DNA of 64,000 bases. Origin: Ampelomyces quisqualis. Lineage: Eukaryota > Ascomycota > Dothideomycetes > Pleosporales > Phaeosphaeriaceae. Made by a program: the position numbers and the translations under genes. Below the pieces are notes generated by a model, which saw only the letters and a program-made list of their open reading frames with translations, was not told the DNA's origin and searched no databases. Location: the NCBI GenBank assembly GCA_018398575.1, contig JAGTXZ010000003.1:434001-498000 (forward strand). The letters are read 5' to 3'. Every line of letters begins with the position of its first letter. Positions within the stretch are counted from its first letter, which is position 1. Shown here piece after piece: positions 58,197-64,000 of the stretch.

Positions 58197-61100
58197 CTAA
58201 GCATATGGTGGTCTTCCCCTCCCACTTCCCCTCCCCATATTGCCTCCTCCTCTCGCAGGCTCTCCTTTCTCCAGCTCGCCAGCCTCTTCCCGAGCCCTCT
58301 TTCGTAGTTGCTGGTTACTTGTAGAATGATCATCATGTAGCCTCTGACGCTCGTTCCACATCCTCTTAGATAAGAGCCTCCCAGTGCACGTTATCATAAC
58401 TGGAGGTTTCGAGCGTCGTGGTTTATATGAAATTTCGGAGTTGTTATCCATCCCCAGTTTTGTGTTGACGAGTGTGGGTAAATGCGAAGCGGAACTTTGA
58501 ACCCATGACGGCAGTGGTCGTATAGGCTTTTCGGTTGTCTGATATGGCATGCTCGTAGAGGCCGTGGAGCGTGGCTCAGACGTGGGACTGTTCTCAGTGT
58601 CGAATTGATACACTTGCGCTGTATCAAATATACTGCGTGGTCTCGATGGGCTATGTGTTGGGGATCTTGAAAGCCGGGGGAGTGGCACTATTTCTAGACT
58701 CGGAGCGTGTCCTCGGGGAGGCAACTCTTGTAAGATAGGTTTACATGAGCTTCTGCCCCCGCAACTTGTGTCCGTCGCACTAGACACTGGGCTAGGTCTG
58801 TCACGTGGTCGTGATGGGCCAGGTGTCGGGGGCCTGGAAGGCTGAGCGGCTGTCATGCTTTTAGGACTCGAAGCGTGTCCTGGCGGGAGCAAACATTGCG
58901 AGGCAGGGATGTAGGATGCTCGACCTTCATTGTTCATGCTGGTCATATGTGAGCTCAAGAAATGCCCAGCATCTAGATTATGCAAACCTTCGGCGTCTGG
59001 CGCCCTGAGTTCAGGATCATGGTGCATCGAGGGCGACACATCCGTCAAGTAGCCATGTATCGTAGGCTCTTTCCCAGCGTCCGGATGGTTTATCTTCAAC
59101 GAACAGCTAAAAATTCCATCTTTGAGGCTTGGAATCAATAGCCATCGGAGTTCCCGGCGATAGCGCTTGTTTCCAAACGACTTGAATGCAGCGCGCATCG
59201 AACACTTTGTGCCATATTTCTTCACCTGTTCAGTAACTGTGAACTCGTACTCCCCGTCTAATACAGTGAGAGCGTGGTCCTCATGGTCATGGTCTAACAC
59301 ATTTTCCGTGAAACCATCGAAGTGATCGTTGACGAAGACTTTTACCTTCACCACGCAGGGTCTAGAGCGGCCGAAGTAGTACTCTACTGGTATGTCAACG
59401 CCAACGTATTCTGGCGCATAGATAGTACCCTAAGAACCGTTAGCCATATATATGAGGGACTTGCTAGGTATCTATCCACCCTGAATAGCATGGGTTTGGG
59501 CATATTCCCATAGACCTTGATGCCGTTTTGCGTCTCATGCTGAAGAGTGGCCTTATTTGCTTTAATATAAGCATGTTTTGGATCATAGAGATCGCCATCA
59601 AGCGGAACCCCGTAATCGTAGAAGTATGTTGACGCTGACTTAGTTGGTTGTGGCTCTCCTTGTTTGATCACTTGATACAAAGCGCCGAGGGCACAAATCG
59701 TCCCGGGACCATATGGAGTCCTTACAGTTGTTAGCTGGAACTGTGGATTTGGCAGATTTCGATCACTCACTCTTGGAGGTATCTCGTCTCCAATGCCATC
59801 GTACGATCCTTGTTGAGGTCGTCGCGTAGCTTCGACAAATCATCCTTGACCCAAGGGTTTTCGCTAAACCCTCCACTGGCAAGCAATAGAGAGACGCACG
59901 CCTTGTTACCTGCCTCAGCTTCTTTGATGGCATCCTTGATAAATGCGAAATGCTCTTTTGATGCTGCCTCGAATGCATCGTTGATCATTGTCCTGGAAGA
60001 AGTTAGAGCCGCTCAATAATGACGTCGCAACAAGTCTTACCAGTCGATGGTGTACCACCCATCAGTGTGCATTCGGTGCTTGGGGTCACTCTCCAAGCCT
60101 GCAATCGAAACCGCGCGATATAGACTGGCACGATTTCTGCTCACACCAAGTTTAAGCTTGTCCACGAACATCGGCATTAGCATACCATCGATCACGCAAG
60201 CCAAAGTTGTTGATCCCTGTTCAATCACATCTTTCTGTGTAGAGAGATCTTCATATACAGCTTTCCGAAACGCTCGGTCAATTGCACTAGAACCAGATGT
60301 GCAGCCTTTCATGCATGGTCAGTTCGGATCAGAGGGTACCTTGACGGTTGGGCTTACCTCTGGGTATGACGAGCTGTGCTTCCGCTTTAATAAGCTCTCC
60401 ACCGTTACAATTCTGCACTTCAAGTATCACAATGTCAACCGTTGATTTGCCAAAATCCATCACTGCAACGCAGGCATGAGGCTACATTGAAAGTCAGCCT
60501 TGTTTTCAACCCGACTACATCTTGACTACTCACCGGCAATAATTCATGCCGCAGTATTGCGGTAGCACTCGCAATAGCTTCATTTGTTATGAAGACCGTG
60601 GAACACTTGTCGTGGGGAAGGAGTCCCACCGCTTTTGCCGTTATCGTGAGAAGCTTCGAAATCGACCGTTTGTCGACACTAGGAGCACCTGGCGGAATAG
60701 ACGTCGAAAGGCGAACGTTGTTTTTGTTAATAGGACCACTCGCTCCCTCAATGTAGTCTGTGGTACAGCTGTACACTGCCTTGAGCAAATCTCGCACAGG
60801 CTGTTGACGATCGGTGATAACCCCCAAGTCAATCAACTTCTTAATTTGCCGATTCAAAACGCTCATCTCTTCTTTGTTGCCAATCACCCTCATCTTTGGA
60901 GAATGCTCATCCATGAGACATTTCGGGTTCTCGATCTTGATATACCGCTCGGGTGACTTGTATGCCTCACCCCCCTCACCATCGTACAATTTTAGCATTT
61001 CAGTCTCATAGATGAATCTACCCGTGATTATGTCATAGCATCCACTTGCTGGGAGTTCGTTAGAACGTCCTGATGTGTGCCCAGGCATGATGGAGGTCTT

Positions 61101-61369
61101 GTTGACCAATCGGACGTATTGTTGCTCTGGCCCCCAAATTGTCATCACAAATTTCGACATTCCCCAGTCCATGCCTACAAAGATGTATCTTGTGGGCACC
61201 GACAGCGAGCCCAATGGCTGGATCGTAATGTGACTATAGACTAAGTCATTTCCAGTAAGCTGGTGTCAAGATAATCCGGAGAAATCGACCTGAAAGACTC
61301 ACTGGCCGGTATGTTGGACGTTCTTGTTCCGCCTCTTGTTCTCGCCGTAGAAGGCTTACTTAAAGACAT
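58197..61369 (-). CDS. Hsp70-like ATPase (HSPA12-type) with disordered C-terminal tail
   Basis: Seven exons, 61369-61303, 61240-60534, 60481-60358, 60305-60041, 59992-59771, 59720-59480 and 59429-58197, sum to 953 codons (952 residues). Exon 1 (MSLSKPSTARTRGG) gives the only ATG: the next exon has no in-frame ATG before the first ATPase strand, RYIFVGMDWGMSKFV (phosphate-1-like, about 45-60). VAVMDFGKSTVDIVIL (about 262-278) is phosphate-2-like, and LLASGGFSENPWVKDD (about 425) the adenosine-motif equivalent. A beta-rich part follows (GTIYAPEYVGVDIPVEYYFG; VLDGEYEFTVTEQ), then a Pro/Ser/Arg-rich tail of about 280 residues with a duplicated segment. The usual Hsp70 substrate-binding domain is not obvious. 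Fungi carry many such proteins of unknown role. Confidence 0.8.
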
Positions 61370-61997
61370 AACTGGCAAGAAGAACTCGAAAGTAGCTTGC
61401 GCTCTCCTCCCAAGGTCAACGGTGGTTCTGGAGTGGAGAAGCCAGGTCCGAGAGAATTGTGTCCTTTATCTATGTCTTGTTTGCTACTTTCTACAATCCA
61501 CGCAGCTTTCCGTTATACGGGCGAGCATGCGCTAGGACGCCAGTTGAGGATGCACTGCATGTTACACGGTACAAACAAGGTGACAGGGGTGGTCAGAAGG
61601 CTCCCACGATTACGCGGGAACTGGCTCCACCTGAACCATCGGACTGAAGATCTACGATATCTGTAGTTCGTACAAGTTTCTGCTTCGCAATAGCTCTTTT
61701 CCTCGCTCACCTCTGGTCCAATCTTGTAGGGAAAGCACAAAATAGGGGCTGTAGATCATTGCAGGTGGATCACGCTAGGCCGAGTAAGTGATTCTTGATG
61801 TGAGAAGCCGTCGGAATTGAGCTGTCGTCGTGTATAAGTGCCACAAGCTTCTCGGTATCCCTAGGCTTTGGTCGTGTCAACTCTTTTCTTCCGCATCATT
61901 CTCCAGAAAGACATAACCTTGGTCATTGCGCTCCAGAGCTTTCAACACATGCAACTTCCTTCGAATCGACGTGTAATGATCACATGAACTTCGCGAC
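61370..61997. promoter_or_regulatory. Divergent upstream region
   Basis: It lies between the Hsp70-like gene (minus) and the coiled-coil gene (plus). Short frames at 61397-61666 and 61513-61740 have no motif. It presumably carries both promoters. Confidence 0.45.
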
Positions 61998-63909
61998 ATG
62001 GGAACTAATTGGACTGACGAGCTCCTGGCTGACCTCGATGACCTGAAGAGGCTGTTGTACGAGGACTACAGAACAAACAAAGACCTCTTTGCGGAAATTG
62101 CGCATCGTCTGCAGATCAAGCATGGTATCAAAGGCCTGACAGTCGGCGCCTGTGAGAAGGCATGGCGAGTGCACTTCAAAACCAGCAAAGCCGAACCAAG
62201 AGCACATAATCGCCGAGAAGCAGCTTCAAACCAGACGTTAACCACCGCCAAAAAGAGTGTACCGCCCACGGGATCAGGTTTTCCTCAGCAATTAGCTACT
62301 TCCGCCAGCAGAGGATCCCTGCCAAGAGCTGTTCGCGGTCGTAGCCATCCATACAAATATGCCGACCACGAGACCCGCTGCGCGACGAAATGGTTACTCA
62401 ATGAGTGTATTAAAGACAGCGACAGTGAAGGAGTCCGCGTTTGTAAGTTGTGCCCATGTGCATAGTACGGCGAATTACTAACTTTTCAAGCACGTCGTAG
62501 AGCCGACCCAGCTGGATCATCTGCATGCCCAGAATGATGGGAACTCAGTAGACACGCTGAATCCTGGGACTAGAGGTTCAGTCATGTCAGCAGACAACGT
62601 AGGCGGCGTGGCTGAGATTGTCCAAACGCAACTTGAGCAACAGAATGTTCTCGTGCCACAGCAAGAACATCTCGTCGAGAAGCAGCGGGCTGTGCTCCAG
62701 ATGGAGCAATCGGCAAGGGATACTGAGCTACAAGAGGAGATCAATGGAATAACCACAGAAATGCAAGAGTTGCGTCTTCGCCTATCTCAAAAAGACGAGG
62801 AAATTCAAAATCAAAGCATGCAAATTTCAAGGGAGAGAGAACAACACGAAAGGAGAGTAGTGCAAATCAAGCAAGATCTCGCCATAGAGAGAATGAGGTA
62901 TGATGAAACGAAGAAAAAGTATCATATGTTACACTCGGGTCATGCCTCAATACTCAGAGGCCTTGGTGTTGACAAGGACAAAAAAGGACAGGGCGAAGGA
63001 GATCTACGCTCGCAATGGGAGCTTAATGGCGAGAGCTTTGTTGCAAATTTCGGCGGAACGGATGATGAGATGGATTACGAAGCTTTCAGCGGCCTCGCAA
63101 AAGACCTGGGTCGGCAGATGAACAGTATTATCTCAATGGCAAGTCGCGACAACCATGAGTGGCTTCGTCGTCTCCGAGAGTGCTCATCCGCACAGGATAT
63201 ATTTTGTGTGTTTGGAGCCATGTTCCTGGTCCAAAGGATCTTCGAAACGCCTTTACCATCCTTCGATCGTTTCGGTTGTCAGAAATGTGTCGCTTATAGA
63301 AAGGTCTTAGCTTGTGGTAGGCCGCCGCCTTTGGACGCAGAATGAACTTCTGGGCTAATTGCGACAGCATCCATGAACGTTGCAGAAACTCTTGACATTG
63401 CGACAGAATATGCAATGTACGAAAATATCCACAAAGAGGAAAAGCTCGTACGCGCAGAAGCAGAGTCTTGTGTGAACGAGCTCCAAGGCTCGCTCACAAA
63501 ACTTGCAGTGTGCAATGGGAACGACAGAAGCGACAGATGGACGGGCACGCGACGAGAATCATACGTCGGATGTATCTCAAGCTTTATCGAGCTCCGAATG
63601 AAGACTGTCTTGAAGAGAGAATGGTTCGAGGTCCGTTGGGTCGCGCAGGGCAGCGTCTTCAACCCAGACACCATGGTCCAACGGTTGGACGTCCTTCGCA
63701 ATCCATCCGAGAATCACGCTGTCAACAAGACAGTCAAGCTGTGTCTATTTCCTGCCTTGTGGCGATATGACGCTCCGAATATAGCCGCGTCATCTACCGA
63801 GTTCTCGGAGCCCCGCGTTCTAAGGAAATCTTTTGTGCCTTCGGCAGCGACAAGCGGATCACGCGTGAATCCCGGATGCGTGGGTCGCGCACTCGTATCG
63901 CTGAATTAA
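61998..63909 (+). CDS. Coiled-coil protein of unknown function, 602 aa
   Basis: Three exons, 61998-62438, 62491-63316 and 63368-63909, sum to 603 codons. The second intron (GTAGGC, GCTAAT branch, GACAG) removes the only in-frame stop at 63343. The first needs a GTTTGT donor, because the nearby GTAAGT leads into a stop. The N-terminus (WTDELLADLDDLKRLLYEDY, then HRLQIKHGIKGLTVGACEKA) is helical and could be a small DNA-binding or Myb-like fold. A basic linker follows. A long coiled coil (about 200-310: QQEHLVEKQRAVLQMEQS, EEINGITTEMQELRLRLSQK) occupies the middle. The C-terminal part (MNVAETLDIATEYAMYENIH) is unrecognised. No signal peptide or membrane helix is seen. I cannot name a family. 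Confidence 0.6.
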
Positions 63910-64000
63910 TGCTGATGATGCACATTGTCATTTCGCTGAAACGGATTTGAGGGTTCGTGTGGCGTGAGGCTCGTGAGAGGATGGATGGAACTTAGCTAAA

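Overview
This window is nuclear DNA from a filamentous ascomycete. The coding sequences are split by short introns, mostly 46 to 100 bases, with GTAAGT/GTGAGT-type donors, CTAAC/CTGAC-like branch sites and CAG/TAG acceptors. The gene content is typical of filamentous ascomycetes (Pezizomycotina): a HET-domain protein, a Zn(II)2Cys6 regulator, a fungal beta-propeller carboxymuconate cyclase and a SAD-3/Hrr1-type RNAi helicase. A dothideomycete is plausible, but the sequence alone does not prove it. I rebuilt exon structures by hand from reading frame and splice phase; summed exon lengths were divisible by three wherever I could test this.

Layout, left to right. 1-9 kb: a secreted DOMON/cytochrome b561 membrane protein, a TA-rich decayed stretch containing a tiny signal-peptide ORF, a HET-domain gene, and a broken 5-oxoprolinase/hydantoinase gene. 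9-22 kb: a GPI-anchored PLC-like phosphodiesterase, an unrecognised 197-aa protein, the SAD-3/Hrr1-like helicase divergent from the SAGA subunit Spt8, a small decayed ORF and a basic hypothetical protein. 22-31 kb: a gene-poor stretch with an inverted-repeat element, then a nine-exon Zn2Cys6 regulator. 31-40 kb: cohesin subunit SMC3, a bZIP factor, a decayed tandem repeat and the ribosome-assembly protein Sqt1.

40-54 kb is a metabolic block. It holds a peroxisomal 4-coumarate-CoA-ligase-like enzyme, an AlkB-like dioxygenase, an alpha/beta hydrolase related to 3-oxoadipate enol-lactonase, 3-carboxy-cis,cis-muconate cyclase, an intradiol ring-cleavage dioxygenase, a carboxymuconolactone-decarboxylase-family protein and isovaleryl-CoA dehydrogenase. 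The four central genes fit the protocatechuate branch of the beta-ketoadipate pathway: ring opening, cyclisation, decarboxylation and lactone hydrolysis. The cyclase and the dioxygenase share a divergent promoter. The succinyl-CoA transferase and thiolase that would finish the pathway are not in the window.

54-64 kb carries two related Hsp70-like (HSPA12-type) genes on the minus strand. One is broken and one is intact with seven exons. A coiled-coil protein of unknown function follows at the right edge. I saw no rRNA or tRNA gene and no CRISPR array. The items most worth a second look are the decayed peptide-like repeat at 37.7-38.3 kb, the inverted-repeat element at 24.2-24.7 kb, the hidden signal-peptide ORF at 3.8-3.9 kb, the Hsp70-like pair and the aromatic-catabolism cluster.
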